Positions 52,600 to 61,749 of a DNA stretch of 64,000 nucleotides are shown in pieces. Made by a program: the position numbers and the translations under genes. The stretch covers positions 62,001-126,000 of the forward strand of contig JAVVSR010000002.1 in assembly GCA_036654095.1 (NCBI GenBank), given 5' to 3'. Below the pieces are notes generated by a model, which made no database searches, had not been told where the DNA came from, and worked only from the letters and a program-made list of their open reading frames with translations. This DNA is from JAVVSR01 sp036654095 (GTDB lineage Bacteria > Bacillota > Clostridia > Christensenellales > CAG-917). Each line of letters starts with the position of its first letter. Positions within the stretch are counted from its first letter, which is position 1.

Positions 52600-55107
52600 A
52601 TGAAAAAGTTTTGTTTGCCGTTTATGATAATAGCCTTAGCAATTACGCTTGCACTAAGCGGTGGCGTTGCCTGCGCAACCGAAACGGACGAGGGATATAC
52701 ATTGATTACGCCAAACGCAAATAACTACTTGTATTTGTTAAGCCCTGAAATAATTGCTATTTACGGCAACCAAATAGTTGTATATGACCGCAGTGACAAC
52801 AGCATAAATCTTGCAGGCACAGTGTCTAAAAAAATTAATCTAACATTTAAAGAAGCCGATGAATTCGTGACAGATATGGCACTTAACGGCAATAATTTAT
52901 ATGTTTTAACTTGCTATTCTACATTATTGCGCTACGATATTAATTTGGGTGTCTTAACAAATCAAACCATTTCAGATACTATTCAGAGTATAGATATTGA
53001 CAACAATTTTTTGTATTTGTATGACGGCTTGCGAACTATAATTTCATACGACTACACAACTTCAGCGCATACATCTGCAACGGATATTAAAAACAAAATT
53101 GTTGGCACTAAGGATATTGTAATATACAATAACACTGCCTATTGTTTAAAATGGAGTGGAGAAATCTACTCATTTAATTTATTGGATAAAACTTCTACAC
53201 TTTTGTACGATGGTCACAAACTGGCAACTTTATCAATAATTTTTGACGGCGCCAATCCGCAACTACTTTGTTCCGATTTAAATGAAAAATCTTATCTGCA
53301 CAAAATTAATATTGATGGAAGTTATATTTTGGGCGAATCAATAGTCAATGTATTTGAAAGTAATGCCCACTTAAAGGCGGTCACTTCTGACGGTACAAAT
53401 ATCGCTGTTTTAGATGGCGAAGATAAAGCGGTTTTAAAGCTAACCACCTCTTATGCCGTCATTGATATTTATGGCTGTTCAAGCGCGCGTCAGGGTTGGT
53501 TTAATAATCCCACAGCCATACTGCCTGCAAACCTCGACAACTCGCGCGGCCAACTTGTTTTAGATAGTGGCAATGCGCGTGTGGTTCATTTAAAATACAA
53601 TTCCAATGGCGACATTGAAAGTACATTTCATATTCCGTATAATCAAGCAATTAATACAAAACTTTTAGGGTTTGGCAACTATCAAGTTTATATAGCCGAC
53701 GAAAGCAACATTTACTATCACGGCAACGACTTAACTAAAGCATTTAAAGTTTCTACCAACTATAAAATTAAAGATATGGCTGTAAACGACTTTTCCATAT
53801 ATGTTTTAGATGATAAGACCGACACTATTTTCAAGTCAGATATGGCCAATAAGGGTAGCTTTAGCATGTTGGCGCTTGCGCCAGACGCTATTTCAATAAA
53901 AGTTGCCGACAATATAAACTCCCCTGTTTATGTTATGACAAGTAAAGGTATTTCAGTTTTAACTTCGGTAGGCAAGCTAGCTGCTGAAATTAATTTTGAG
54001 GCAGAAGGCCTGCAAAACGTAACCGATTTCAATATTGATTATGTTGGAAACATTATGATTTCAAGCAAACAAAATAATAAAATTACGCTTTCTTATTTTT
54101 CGCGTTCGCTGTCAACGTTCACTAAGGTTTCAACATTTTCATATTCAAACGCGCAATATCAAATTGACGAAATTTCGGCATTTTGCATAAACAATATGCA
54201 CGACGGTATAAACAGTTTTGCCTTGTCATCAAACAAAAATATGCTTATTCGTTTTGACAACACTAAAAATTTTAACACTATCAATAAAATGAACTTTAAG
54301 CCCTCTTCGGCTGTAAATTTACAATCAATAGTTTCACCTTCCGAAAGTAGCTTTTACACGGTGTCTAACTGCCTGCTCTATACCTACAATAACAATTTTA
54401 ACATTGTAGAAAACTGTTTAATTAATGGCGCAAAAGTTGTTGGGTTTGCTCCATTTAGCTCGCAAAATATGATGTACGTTATGACCGACGACAATAAGTT
54501 TGGGTATATTGAAACAGCTAAAACTACGCCAATTAATAGCTCAACGACATCGCCAACTACTATACGCGCGTTACATGACACGGTCAATGCGTATTCATTT
54601 CCTAGCGCGTTTGCAAACTCTGTTACGCTAGATAAAAGCACTATCATGACGATTACTGATAATGCTGCCAACTTTAACAATGGTTACGCGTGGTACAAGG
54701 TAAACTACACTGAAAATGAACAAGTCAAAACCGCATACGTAATGCGCACCCGAGTTGTTGAGTTTTTGCCAACAAGCGAAGTTGACAAACCAAAGTTTAT
54801 AAAAGTAAAATCCAGTAGAATTGGCGCAAAGGTAAATGTATATTCGCTAGCTGACGAGCAATCTGCAATTATTACAACCTTAACAGATGGAACAAAAGTT
54901 CAAGTACTTTCGCCGTCCAACGCGGAAAGCTTGTATACGCTAATTAAAGTTGGCGATACAGTTGGGTACATTTTGACAAGTGATATTTTTGAAAGCAACG
55001 GCCTAACTAGTGGTCAAATAGTTGCTATATTGCTTGCTGGTTTTACGATTGTAATTACCACTCTATATTTTATAATTAGCAAGCGAAATCGTAGGCAAAG
55101 CAACTAG
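52600..55107 (+). CDS. Large exported protein: propeller-like repeats, two SH3-like domains, C-terminal anchor
   Basis: 835 residues. A signal peptide (about 1-27) is followed by some 580 residues of short beta-repeats of the kind seen in beta-propellers (LYVLTCYSTLLRYDINLGV, YQVYIADESNIYYHG, YVLDDKTDTIFKSD). Two SH3b-like domains follow (about 650-725 and 730-800, with AWYKVNYTENEQVKTAYV and TLIKVGDTVGYILTSDI). The end is a membrane helix (about 805-827) and a short basic tail KRNRRQSN, so the bulk lies outside and the C-terminus inside. No catalytic motif is visible. Wall binding or sensing is inference. GAGG precedes ATG 52600. Confidence 0.8.
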   Translation: MKKFCLPFMIIALAITLALSGGVACATETDEGYTLITPNANNYLYLLSPEIIAIYGNQIVVYDRSDNSINLAGTVSKKINLTFKEADEFVTDMALNGNNLYVLTCYSTLLRYDINLGVLTNQTISDTIQSIDIDNNFLYLYDGLRTIISYDYTTSAHTSATDIKNKIVGTKDIVIYNNTAYCLKWSGEIYSFNLLDKTSTLLYDGHKLATLSIIFDGANPQLLCSDLNEKSYLHKINIDGSYILGESIVNVFESNAHLKAVTSDGTNIAVLDGEDKAVLKLTTSYAVIDIYGCSSARQGWFNNPTAILPANLDNSRGQLVLDSGNARVVHLKYNSNGDIESTFHIPYNQAINTKLLGFGNYQVYIADESNIYYHGNDLTKAFKVSTNYKIKDMAVNDFSIYVLDDKTDTIFKSDMANKGSFSMLALAPDAISIKVADNINSPVYVMTSKGISVLTSVGKLAAEINFEAEGLQNVTDFNIDYVGNIMISSKQNNKITLSYFSRSLSTFTKVSTFSYSNAQYQIDEISAFCINNMHDGINSFALSSNKNMLIRFDNTKNFNTINKMNFKPSSAVNLQSIVSPSESSFYTVSNCLLYTYNNNFNIVENCLINGAKVVGFAPFSSQNMMYVMTDDNKFGYIETAKTTPINSSTTSPTTIRALHDTVNAYSFPSAFANSVTLDKSTIMTITDNAANFNNGYAWYKVNYTENEQVKTAYVMRTRVVEFLPTSEVDKPKFIKVKSSRIGAKVNVYSLADEQSAIITTLTDGTKVQVLSPSNAESLYTLIKVGDTVGYILTSDIFESNGLTSGQIVAILLAGFTIVITTLYFIISKRNRRQSN

Positions 55108-55331
55108 CGGTGAATTTTTAAAAGTTAGATTGAGTTATTTTCTTGCAAGCTTAAGTGTGTTAGTATTGCGAAAATATACTTTTGATTTTACGCCGAATGA
55201 ATAACGTTTATATTAAGCGCAAAATCGTATCATAAATAATGCGGCTAATTTTAAAGTTATAGCTAATTTTAAAGTTATCGTAAACAAAAGTTGAAAATAT
55301 CAAAATTAATGTTATTTTAACCTTAAAACAC

Positions 55332-55360
55332 TTGCGTTTATTTGATGTTTTGATTATAAT
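55332..55360 (+). promoter_or_regulatory. Sigma-A promoter of tRNA-Pro
   Basis: TTGCGT (55332-55337), 17-base spacer, TATAAT (55355-55360), fourteen bases before the tRNA. Confidence 0.75.
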
Positions 55361-55374
55361 AAATAAGCTTATAA

Positions 55375-55451
55375 CTGGGTATGGCGCAGTTTGGTAGCGC
55401 GCTTGAATGGGGTTCAAGAGGCCGGAAGTTCAAATCTTCTTACCCAGACCA
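55375..55451 (+). tRNA. tRNA-Pro (anticodon GGG)
   Basis: 77 nt with encoded CCA. Acceptor CTGGGTA/TACCCAG, anticodon stem CTTGA/TCAAG with loop ATGGGGT, T arm GGAAGTTCAAATCTTC. Own promoter and terminator. Confidence 0.94.
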
Positions 55452-55455
55452 TTAA

Positions 55456-55496
55456 AATGTCGATAACACTTTAACTCGGTGTTATCGACATTTTTT
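55456..55496 (+). terminator. Terminator of tRNA-Pro
   Basis: Perfect 14-bp stem AATGTCGATAACAC/GTGTTATCGACATT, 9-base loop, then T run. Confidence 0.85.
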
Positions 55497-55696
55497 GTTA
55501 AAAAAGTTTAACGAGGTGTTTAATTTATCTAATCAATTTTTTAAATGCAATTTACTATTTTCATTGCTACGACTTTAATTAATGCTTTCAACGCCATATT
55601 GTCAAATATTTTATTAACTTCATATTTACTTAACGTATAATAAAACCATTTATTTATTAAATTATTTGTTAAATTAAAAAACATTTTTTAGTATCG
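55497..55696. other. AT-rich intergenic stretch
   Basis: No gene or structure seen between the tRNA terminator and the hydrogenase terminator. Confidence 0.4.
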
Positions 55697-55728
55697 AAAA
55701 CCCCCGTAATTAGTATTGCGGGGGTTTT
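55697..55728 (-). terminator. Terminator of the hydrogenase operon
   Basis: Perfect 10-bp GC-rich stem AAAACCCCCG/CGGGGGTTTT with a 12-base loop, 28 bases after the hndD stop. Confidence 0.85.
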
Positions 55729-55756
55729 AGTGTTAAAATACCTGTTTAAATATAGT

Positions 55757-57499
55757 TTATAGGTCGCGTTTTACATATTTTGTATGCAAAATTTCGTGCG
55801 CCTTATGACTGTTTGGCTCACCTAAGAAGGTGTCATACAATTCTTTAATATAAACATTCTCGTGCGACTTACGCAACTTCATAACTTTGTCAGTATCGTA
55901 AATTGCCTTTGCGCGCAACGCTTGAATATTGCTATTATTTCGAGTAAACGCATCTTGAATAGGCTGTCCACCACCATTTACGCAGCCTCCTGGACACGAC
56001 ATAATTTCAATAAAATGATAATCTGCTTTACCCGCTTTAATTAATTCCAAAAGATTTCTTGCGTTACCTAAGCCTGACGCAACTGCAACTTTAACTTCAA
56101 TCCCTGCGAGAGTATACTTGGCTTCTTTAATGCCCTGAACTCCACGCACATCTTTGAAATCCAAGTTTTTCAACTCTTTACCTTCAATAACTTCAGCAAG
56201 CGTCCTAAGCGCCGCCTCCATAACACCGCCCGTCGCGCCAAACAACAGCCCCGCGCCCGAACCAATACCTAGCGGACTATCATACTGTTCATCTGAAAGT
56301 TCATTAAATAAAATCCCTTTACGTTTAATCAACCTAGCTAATTCGCGAGTAGTTAAAACGTGGTCAATATCTTGAACGCCAGCGGCATTTTGGAACGGAC
56401 GATTTTTTTCAAACTTTTTTGCTGTGCAAGGCATAATAGTAACGACGCTAATTTTTTCAGCAGGAACGCCAATTTTCGACGCATAATATGTTTTGCAAAG
56501 CGCGCCAAACATCTGTTGTGGCGATTTGCAACTGCTTAAATTTCCAATAAATTCGGGATAGTTATGCTCAATAAACTTAATCCACGCAGGCGAACAACTT
56601 GTCATCATCGGAAGTTTACCGCCGTTTTTAAGACGACCTAAAAACTCATATCCTTCTTCCATAATTGTTAGGTCAGCCGTAAAGTCTACGTCAAAAACAT
56701 TATTAAACCCTATGCGACGTAATGCCGCAACCATTTTCCCTTCGCAGTTAGTGCCGATAGGGTATCCAAATTCTTCGCCGATGCCAACGCGAGTAGCAGG
56801 CGCTGTGCCGACAATAACATATTTATCAGGATTTGAGATATCCGCCAAAACTTCATCAATCTCATCACGTTCGCGAAGCGCGCCTGTCGGACATACTGTA
56901 ATACATTGACCGCAACCAACGCAAGCTACGTCGCCTAATAATTTTTCAAACGCGCTCGATATATGCGTATCAAAGCCACGACCATTTGCGCCTATTACCG
57001 AAACCGATTGATATGCCGTACAAGCCGCCACGCAACGACGACAGAGAATACATTTATTGTTGTCGCGAACAAGATAAGGAGTAGACTCGTCAATCGAATA
57101 CTCAATCCGTGCGCCCAAGTATTTTTTAGTATCGCAACCTAATTCATATGCAAGTTTTTGAAGTTCGCAATTTTGATTTCTTACGCAACTTGGACAATTT
57201 TGTTCGTGGTCGGAAAGCATTAGTTCAACCGTAGTTTTTCGACTTTGCAAAATTTTGGGAGAGTTTGTAAAAACTTCCGTTCCCTCACGCTCAAGCGGAT
57301 ATACGCAAGCAGCAACCAACGCGCGCGCGCCCTTAACCTCGCAAACGCAAACTCGACAAGCGCCAATAGCGTTGATATCTTTTAAATAGCAAAGGGTAGG
57401 AATTTTAATACCTGCAATTTTAGCGGCATCTAAAATGGTAGTACCCTTTTCAACTGAAACCAAAATATTATCAATTTTAACATTAATTAATTCACTCAT
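55757..57499 (-). CDS. hndD: [FeFe] hydrogenase catalytic subunit, NAD(P)-linked (HndD/HydA type)
   Basis: 580 residues from ATG 57499 after AAGGCGGTG. An N-terminal [2Fe-2S] domain (GACRVCVCEV) leads to a His-type cluster (HEQNCPSCVRNQNCEL) and two [4Fe-4S] clusters (CILCRRCVAAC, CVGCGQCITVCP). The H-cluster domain (about 225-560) has L1 TSCSPAW near 301, L2 MPCTAKKFE near 356 and L3 MSCPGGCVNGG near 500. L1 has Ser at the second of the usual two Cys, a variant I believe common in this multimeric type. The C-terminal small-subunit-like tail is present (YDTFLGEPNSHKAHEILHT). It makes or uses H2, probably by electron bifurcation between NAD(P)H and ferredoxin. Confidence 0.95.
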   Translation of the reverse strand: MSELINVKIDNILVSVEKGTTILDAAKIAGIKIPTLCYLKDINAIGACRVCVCEVKGARALVAACVYPLEREGTEVFTNSPKILQSRKTTVELMLSDHEQNCPSCVRNQNCELQKLAYELGCDTKKYLGARIEYSIDESTPYLVRDNNKCILCRRCVAACTAYQSVSVIGANGRGFDTHISSAFEKLLGDVACVGCGQCITVCPTGALRERDEIDEVLADISNPDKYVIVGTAPATRVGIGEEFGYPIGTNCEGKMVAALRRIGFNNVFDVDFTADLTIMEEGYEFLGRLKNGGKLPMMTSCSPAWIKFIEHNYPEFIGNLSSCKSPQQMFGALCKTYYASKIGVPAEKISVVTIMPCTAKKFEKNRPFQNAAGVQDIDHVLTTRELARLIKRKGILFNELSDEQYDSPLGIGSGAGLLFGATGGVMEAALRTLAEVIEGKELKNLDFKDVRGVQGIKEAKYTLAGIEVKVAVASGLGNARNLLELIKAGKADYHFIEIMSCPGGCVNGGGQPIQDAFTRNNSNIQALRAKAIYDTDKVMKLRKSHENVYIKELYDTFLGEPNSHKAHEILHTKYVKRDL

Positions 57500-57511
57500 T
57501 TTCACACCGCC

Positions 57512-59296
57512 TTATTTTTTGATGATAGCTTTGAATTTACAATTATCAGCGCAAACGCCACATTTAATACACTTTGAATTGTCAATAACAAACTTCTCTT
57601 TAATTTTTCCACTAATTGCGCCCACTGGACACTTCTTTGAGCAAAGCGAACAGCCAACACATTTATCGGTAATTTCATAACTAAGAAGTTCCTTACATAC
57701 GCCTGCCGGGCATCTCTTATCCACAACGTGCGCGACATACTCATCGCGGAAATAACGAAGCGTTGATAAAACTGGATTTGGCGCAGTTTGGCCAAGTCCA
57801 CAAAGGCTATTTTCTTTAATGTAATAACAAAGTTTTTCCATATCGTCAAGGTCCTGAAGCGTAGCTTTCCCAGCAGTAATTTTATCCAAGTACTCAAGCA
57901 AGCGACGATTTCCAATACGGCAAGGCGTACATTTTCCACAACTTTCGTCAACCGTAAATTTTAAAAAGAATTTAGCAATATCAACCATGCAGTTATCCTC
58001 GTCCATAACAATCATACCGCCCGACCCCATCATTGAGCCGATGGAAATAAGGTTGTCATAGTCAATAGGAATGTCAAAGTGTTCCAGAGGGATACATCCG
58101 CCCGACGGCCCTCCCGTTTGCGCTGCCTTGAATTTTTTGCCATTAGGTATGCCACCGCCTATATCTTCAATAACTTCACGGAGTGTTGTTCCCATAGGTA
58201 TTTCAACAAGCCCTGTATTTGTAATTTTACCTCCTAACGCAAAAACCTTAGTCCCTTTAGACTTTTCAGTACCCATAGCAGAAAACCAATCTGCGCCCTT
58301 TAGGATAATTTGCGCGATATTGGCAAAAGTTTCAACGTTGTTTAAAATGGTAGGTTTTCCGAAAAGGCCTTTTACCGCGGGGAACGGAGGACGAGGACGC
58401 GGTTCGCCACGATTGCCTTCAATAGATGTCATAAGCGCCGTTTCCTCTCCGCAAACAAACGCGCCACTTCCTAAGCGGATATCAATATCAAAGCTAAAAC
58501 CCGTATCCATAATATTTTTGCCCAATAGTCCATATTCTTTCGCTTGAGATAACGCAATTTTACAGCGCTCAACCGCAATAGGATATTCCGCACGAATATA
58601 AATGTAACCTTGGTCGCTTCCGATTGCATAGCCAGCAATAGCCATTGCTTCCAAAACCGAGTGGGGGTCGCCCTCTAAAACAGACCTATCCATAAATGCG
58701 CCCGGGTCGCCTTCGTCGGCGTTACAACAAACATACTTTTTGTTTGACACCGAGTCTTTAGCAAATTGCCACTTTAAGCCAGTTGGAAACCCTCCGCCGC
58801 CACGTCCGCGCAGACCTGATTTTTTAATTGTATCCACAACATCTTGAGGCGCAAGTTCGGTTATGCACTTAATTAAAGCCTGATAGCCGTCATAGCCAAT
58901 ATACTCATCAATTTCCTCGGGATTAATAACTCCGCAATTACGCAAGGCAATACGTGTTTGTTTTTTATAAAAGTTAGTATCCGAAAGCGACTTCACAATT
59001 TCGGTAGTCTTATGGTCCTTATATACAAGCCTTTCAACGATACGGCCTTTAATTAGATGTTCTGCCACAATTTCCGAAACATCGTCAGGCTTAATTTCGC
59101 TGTAAAAAGTGCCTTCTGGATATATAATAACAACAGGGCCAACCGCGCATAGACCAAAACAACCTGTCTTGACAACTTGCGCTTCAGAGGAAAGCCCTTG
59201 CGCTTTAATTTCACTTTCAAATTTATCAAAAATTTCCGAACTGTGGTTTGAATGGCAACCCGTGCCACCACAAACTAAAATATGACTTCGAAACAT
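57512..59296 (-). CDS. hndC: Hydrogenase NADH-binding flavoprotein subunit (NuoF-like)
   Basis: 594 residues. An N-terminal thioredoxin-like [2Fe-2S] domain (Cys 9, Cys 14 and TGCFGLCAVGP) leads to the NuoF core with the NADH/FMN site GLRGRGGGGFPTGLKW and CNADEGDPGAFMDR. A [4Fe-4S] motif CGKCTPCRIG follows, and two C-terminal ferredoxin clusters (CVGCSLCSKKCP, CIKCGVCADNC). This is the diaphorase part that exchanges electrons with NAD(H) and ferredoxin. AGGAGG precedes ATG 59296, and it lies 12 bases before hndD. Confidence 0.96.
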   Translation of the reverse strand: MFRSHILVCGGTGCHSNHSSEIFDKFESEIKAQGLSSEAQVVKTGCFGLCAVGPVVIIYPEGTFYSEIKPDDVSEIVAEHLIKGRIVERLVYKDHKTTEIVKSLSDTNFYKKQTRIALRNCGVINPEEIDEYIGYDGYQALIKCITELAPQDVVDTIKKSGLRGRGGGGFPTGLKWQFAKDSVSNKKYVCCNADEGDPGAFMDRSVLEGDPHSVLEAMAIAGYAIGSDQGYIYIRAEYPIAVERCKIALSQAKEYGLLGKNIMDTGFSFDIDIRLGSGAFVCGEETALMTSIEGNRGEPRPRPPFPAVKGLFGKPTILNNVETFANIAQIILKGADWFSAMGTEKSKGTKVFALGGKITNTGLVEIPMGTTLREVIEDIGGGIPNGKKFKAAQTGGPSGGCIPLEHFDIPIDYDNLISIGSMMGSGGMIVMDEDNCMVDIAKFFLKFTVDESCGKCTPCRIGNRRLLEYLDKITAGKATLQDLDDMEKLCYYIKENSLCGLGQTAPNPVLSTLRYFRDEYVAHVVDKRCPAGVCKELLSYEITDKCVGCSLCSKKCPVGAISGKIKEKFVIDNSKCIKCGVCADNCKFKAIIKK

Positions 59297-59305
59297 TTTA
59301 TCCTC

Positions 59306-59674
59306 CTATACGTTTTCAACAAGATAATCGGTACAAATATTTCCGCCGACTATATGTTTTTCGATTATATTTTTTGCTTTCGCGCTGTCAACCTTAACGT
59401 AAGTAACCTTTTCCTGACCAGGAACAAACACTTCAACAATAGGTTCAAGCCTGCACATACCCAAACATCCCGCACGCGTGACCTTAACATTTTGCAGTTT
59501 ATGGCCTGCGACTTCATCAATAAGAGTGTTGAACACAGGACGAGCGCCCGCAGCTATACCGCAAGTCGCCATACCAACTACAATACGCGTATCCGTACTA
59601 TCAGCATTGTCACGCTGAGTAATTTCCGATTGCATTTTATCTCTAATTGCCTTAATATCGGCTAAAGTTTTCAT
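59306..59674 (-). CDS. hndB: Thioredoxin-like [2Fe-2S] subunit (HndB type)
   Basis: 122 residues. Thioredoxin-like ferredoxin fold with four Cys: ATCGIAAGA, then AGCLGMCRLEP. It matches HndB of the NADP-reducing hydrogenase hndABCD, in size and position between the ATPase gene and hndC. It likely passes electrons inside the complex. GGAGG precedes ATG 59674, which overlaps the ATPase gene stop by four bases. Confidence 0.9.
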   Translation of the reverse strand: MKTLADIKAIRDKMQSEITQRDNADSTDTRIVVGMATCGIAAGARPVFNTLIDEVAGHKLQNVKVTRAGCLGMCRLEPIVEVFVPGQEKVTYVKVDSAKAKNIIEKHIVGGNICTDYLVENV

Positions 59675-60213
59675 AGCATCATACCTCCGTTTACTGTTTC
59701 AATATTTTCCGTTAATAAATCTTTAACAAAAGCTACCACCTCGGGACTACAAACAGATATCCCGTCTAATTCCATTTTAAGTTCGCGCGTGTCAAACGTG
59801 AAAGTTTTTCCATTAATTTCATAATTCCAAACAAAATCCACATTATCGTCAAGCTGAGTTAAAATAGTCGACACCAAATCGCCCAATGGAGCGCGGTCAA
59901 TGCTGTCAAGTTTAAATGTTGCAACAACAGTTGTGCCGACGCCTAATTTAGATGTAATTTCAAAACTACCTTCAGCATCTTTAGTTGCCTGCATAAAAAG
60001 CGGAATACCCATACCAACTTTGCGAGTAGTTCGCGTAGTTGTAAAAGGGTCGCACACTTTTTTCAAAAAATCTTCGCTCATACCCTTGCCGTTGTCACGA
60101 ATTTCAATTTTTAAAACTCCGTCATATGCCGATATGTTTACCTCAATAAGTTTAGCGTTGGCTTTAACAGAGTTTTCAACAATGTCAAGTATGTGAAGTG
60201 ATAATTCTCTCAT
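59671..60213 (-). CDS. GHKL ATP-binding protein in the hydrogenase operon
   Basis: 180 residues from ATG 60213, one base after the hndA stop. Histidine-kinase-type ATPase fold: N box HILDIVENSVKANAK (about 7-21), G1 box DNGKGMS, and VGMGIPLFMQATKDAEG with GTTVVATF. No phospho-acceptor His domain and no membrane part, so it is closer to RsbW/anti-sigma-type or signalling ATPases than to a full sensor kinase. Such genes recur inside clostridial hydrogenase operons; a regulatory link to H2 or redox state is inferred. Confidence 0.88.
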   Translation of the reverse strand: MRELSLHILDIVENSVKANAKLIEVNISAYDGVLKIEIRDNGKGMSEDFLKKVCDPFTTTRTTRKVGMGIPLFMQATKDAEGSFEITSKLGVGTTVVATFKLDSIDRAPLGDLVSTILTQLDDNVDFVWNYEINGKTFTFDTRELKMELDGISVCSPEVVAFVKDLLTENIETVNGGMML

Positions 60214-60214
60214 A

Positions 60215-60712
60215 TTATTTGTACTTTGCCAAAACACCATCTACGTCAGCTGATGTTAGCTTTCCGTAAACTTCGTCATTGACTGTCATAACAGGCGCCA
60301 ATCCACAACAGCCTACACACCTAGTTTCTATAAGCGAAAATTTACCATCGGGGGTACATTCGTCGTGATGAATGCCTAGGTTCTTTTCAACCGCTGCCAA
60401 CAAATTTCCACTACCCTTAACATAACAAGCCGTCCCCAGACAAACGGAAACTTGATACTTGCCACGAGGATTAAGTGTGAACTGCGAATAAAATGTCGCT
60501 ACGCCAAATACCTTTTCAAGCGAAACGTCAAGAGTACTTGCTATTTTCTTTTGAACTTCAATCGGCAAGTATCCGTAAATGTCTTGGGCAATCTGTAAAG
60601 CAGGCATAAGCGCGCCCTGCATACTTTTAATTTCCTCAAGTTTGTTTGTAAGCAGAGCGTCCTGTTCGGGAGTACCTTTGAATACAACATTTGTAAGTTT
60701 AATTTTTGCCAT
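60215..60712 (-). CDS. hndA: Hydrogenase NuoE-like [2Fe-2S] subunit
   Basis: 165 residues. Helical N-terminus then a thioredoxin-like [2Fe-2S] domain with VCLGTACYVKG and TRCVGCCGLAPV supplying the four Cys. It belongs to the NuoE/HydC family and joins the NuoF-like subunit. First gene after the Rex-type promoter, with GGAGG before ATG 60712. Confidence 0.95.
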   Translation of the reverse strand: MAKIKLTNVVFKGTPEQDALLTNKLEEIKSMQGALMPALQIAQDIYGYLPIEVQKKIASTLDVSLEKVFGVATFYSQFTLNPRGKYQVSVCLGTACYVKGSGNLLAAVEKNLGIHHDECTPDGKFSLIETRCVGCCGLAPVMTVNDEVYGKLTSADVDGVLAKYK

Positions 60713-60775
60713 AAGCTCCTCCGTTCGTTTTTCAATTTGATATGTTATTTACCTTTAAAACTATGTTTATAATGT

Positions 60776-60793
60776 TTGTCAAAAAATTAACAC
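60776..60793. promoter_or_regulatory. Rex-like operator at the hydrogenase promoter
   Basis: Minus-strand GTGTTAA-TTTT-TTGACAA matches 12 of 14 positions of the Rex palindrome TTGTTAA-N4-TTAACAA. It lies seven bases downstream of the -10, where binding would block initiation. Rex releases DNA when NADH is high. Confidence 0.6.
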
Positions 60794-60799
60794 AGCGAT

Positions 60800-60827
60800 A
60801 TTATAGCACAGAATATTATTTTTTCAA
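60800..60827 (-). promoter_or_regulatory. Sigma-A promoter of the hydrogenase operon
   Basis: Minus-strand TTGAAA (60822-60827), 16-base spacer ending TGTGC, TATAAT (60800-60805). The leader is about 85 bases. Confidence 0.7.
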
Positions 60828-61023
60828 AACAAAAATGTTTATTATTCTGCAATAAATTCAAATTTTGACACTATTTTTTTTAAAATTACATTGCGCAAGA
60901 ATTTCTTTGCATATTTTTTAACAATAAATAATATTTTATAAATTACAATATAAATATAACGTTTGTTTTCAAAATATAACTTTATGCTACACTTACTAGC
61001 GCATTTTTATTTGCAAGTAACGG
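60828..61023. other. AT-rich stretch after nadE
   Basis: No gene; no strong terminator after nadE, so some read-through into the hydrogenase operon is possible. Confidence 0.4.
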
Positions 61024-61749
61024 CTATCTTTTATATACATTGCCAAGACGACGCTTATGCTCGGTACGCGAAATTGCTTTTTCGATTTTTATTTTGTCGT
61101 CATTTGACGCCTTTCCGTTTAACAAATAATCATCAATAACCTTATACGAAATACCCATTTCCTTTTCGTCAGTTTGGCCTTCATAAAGCCCTGCGGAAGG
61201 CTGTTTACAAATAATACTTGTGGGAGCGTTTAAGTAGCGCAACATCTCATAAACCTCAGTTACAGTCAAGTCGGCAGTTGGATTAAAATCAAATGCGCCA
61301 TCACCCCATTTTGTAAAGTAGCCCATCATAATTTCACTTCGATTTCCCGTACCTGCCACCAAATAACTGTTTTTATATGCGTACGCATAAAGTGTTGTCA
61401 TTCTAATACGAGGATTTATATTTGCATATGCCATGACACACTCGCCAATTTCCGATTGCAACATCTTGCGAAACGCTGACTTTACTTCGGTTAAATCCAA
61501 CTCAATGGTATTAATGCTAAATTTATTTGCGCAACATAAAGCGTCGTCCCTGTCGCTTCCATAATTTACACTGCTTTCACACGGCATAATAATACCCGTT
61601 ACGTTATCTGTGGCCATTTTGCAAAGAATACCAACCAACGTACAATCCTTGCCGCCACTGTTGCCATAAACAATACCTTTTGCATTTGAATTTTTTAAAA
61701 TTTCTTTAATCCAATTAACTCTATTTTTGACCTCTAACGCGCAATCCAT
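61024..61749 (-). CDS. nadE: NAD synthase (ammonia-dependent type)
   Basis: 241 residues without an added glutaminase domain. PP-loop SGGKDC (31-36) and the NadE signatures GTGNRSEIMMGYFTKWGDGA and NPTADLTVTEVYEMLRYL. It turns nicotinic acid adenine dinucleotide plus ammonia into NAD+. The first PP-loop residues differ from the usual SGGIDS. It starts at the TAATG overlap with the PHP gene. Its place beside an NAD-linked hydrogenase may reflect shared NAD demand. Confidence 0.9.
   Translation of the reverse strand: MDCALEVKNRVNWIKEILKNSNAKGIVYGNSGGKDCTLVGILCKMATDNVTGIIMPCESSVNYGSDRDDALCCANKFSINTIELDLTEVKSAFRKMLQSEIGECVMAYANINPRIRMTTLYAYAYKNSYLVAGTGNRSEIMMGYFTKWGDGAFDFNPTADLTVTEVYEMLRYLNAPTSIICKQPSAGLYEGQTDEKEMGISYKVIDDYLLNGKASNDDKIKIEKAISRTEHKRRLGNVYKR

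Noticed and set aside
57502..57951. Second minus-strand frame inside hndC
   Set aside because: A shifted frame over Cys-rich ferredoxin codons; the hndC frame carries all conserved motifs.
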